From positions 62,001 to 126,000 of the forward strand of contig CATLIG010000003.1 of the NCBI GenBank assembly GCA_949948985.1: a DNA stretch of 64,000 nt. The letters run 5' to 3'. Of the stretch, positions 63,958-64,000 are shown one piece after another (the stretch's first letter is position 1; each line of letters begins with the position of its first letter). Made by a program: the position numbers and the translations under genes. This DNA is from an uncultured Clostridia bacterium. GTDB taxonomy: Bacteria > Bacillota > Clostridia > Lachnospirales > CAG-274. The notes under the pieces are model-generated. The model was not told the DNA's origin. It ran no database searches and was given only the letters and a program-made list of their open reading frames with translations.

Positions 63958-64000
63958 TTACTGTTTTATATCAAAAAGCCTGTCGCCGGTCGGAATCTCG
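63958..64000 (-). CDS. 3' end of a gene upstream of flgK, probably flgN
   Basis: The last 14 codons read EIPTGDRLFDIKQ and then a stop, ending 16 bases before the flgK start. FlgN, the FlgK/FlgL export chaperone, usually occupies this place and ends with a similar F-D-x-K tail. Only this fragment is in the window, so the assignment rests on position. Confidence 0.4.
   Translation of the reverse strand, partial: EIPTGDRLFDIKQ

Overview
The window is a low-GC, densely coded piece of a chromosome from an anaerobic, spore-forming, flagellated Clostridia-type Firmicute, probably from the Lachnospirales. The evidence is SpoIID, a FliW/CsrA flagellar operon, strong AGGAGG ribosome sites, A/T-ending codons, a short archaeal-type prolyl-tRNA synthetase, a one-enzyme phosphoketolase and many secreted proteins with the copper-amine-oxidase N-terminal (stalk) domain. 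This placement is inference; no rRNA or tRNA gene was found to settle it.

Layout. From 1 to 39.6 kb everything reads rightwards: murA (5' end cut off), spoIID, ftsH, a Gld-type ABC exporter with auxiliary proteins (4.8-10.2 kb), an AGCS amino-acid/Na+ symporter, an orphan 775-residue protein with a cNMP-binding-like head, and a surface-polysaccharide block (14.9-23.3 kb: FkbM methyltransferase, two GT4 glycosyltransferases, DUF4330, an O-antigen-ligase-type polymerase, the pyruvyl transferase CsaB and a TagA/WecG transferase). YitT, an orphan MsmX/UgpC-type sugar ATPase, a hemerythrin protein, a stalk-domain protein, proC, a half-dockerin protein and then rpoB-rpoC follow. rpoBC stands alone, without rplJL before it or rpsL/rpsG/fusA after it. 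At 39.7 kb the direction flips and everything but one small membrane-protein gene reads leftwards: a cluster of seven secreted stalk-domain proteins and lipoproteins (39.7-46.6 kb), proS, a second ftsH, a small XRE regulator, a multi-HAMP chemoreceptor, phosphoketolase and a flagellar hook-junction operon (flgN end, two flgK paralogues, flgL, fliW, csrA).

The most unusual content is of two kinds. First, the secreted cluster at 39.7-46.6 kb, with a related gene at 27.6 kb, shares a helical C-terminal module ending in a motif like K-N-G-I. The module occurs alone behind a lipobox, fused to stalk domains, or apparently in tandem; I do not recognise it as a named family. Two of the lipoproteins were duplicated together with their promoter. 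Second, the intergenic spaces are filled by four families of short inverted-repeat elements, here called A, B, C and D. They lack coding capacity and look like MITEs or palindromic units. They abut or interrupt one another and sit in the predicted 5' leaders of proS and the AGCS gene; one even supplies the murA stop codon. A group of DnaA-box-like sites around a 16-bp palindrome lies upstream of proS.

Promoters and terminators listed were found by eye. Those with near-consensus -35/-10 boxes at 17-18 bp spacing are the most reliable. Gene starts were moved inward wherever a good ribosome site pointed to an internal start.
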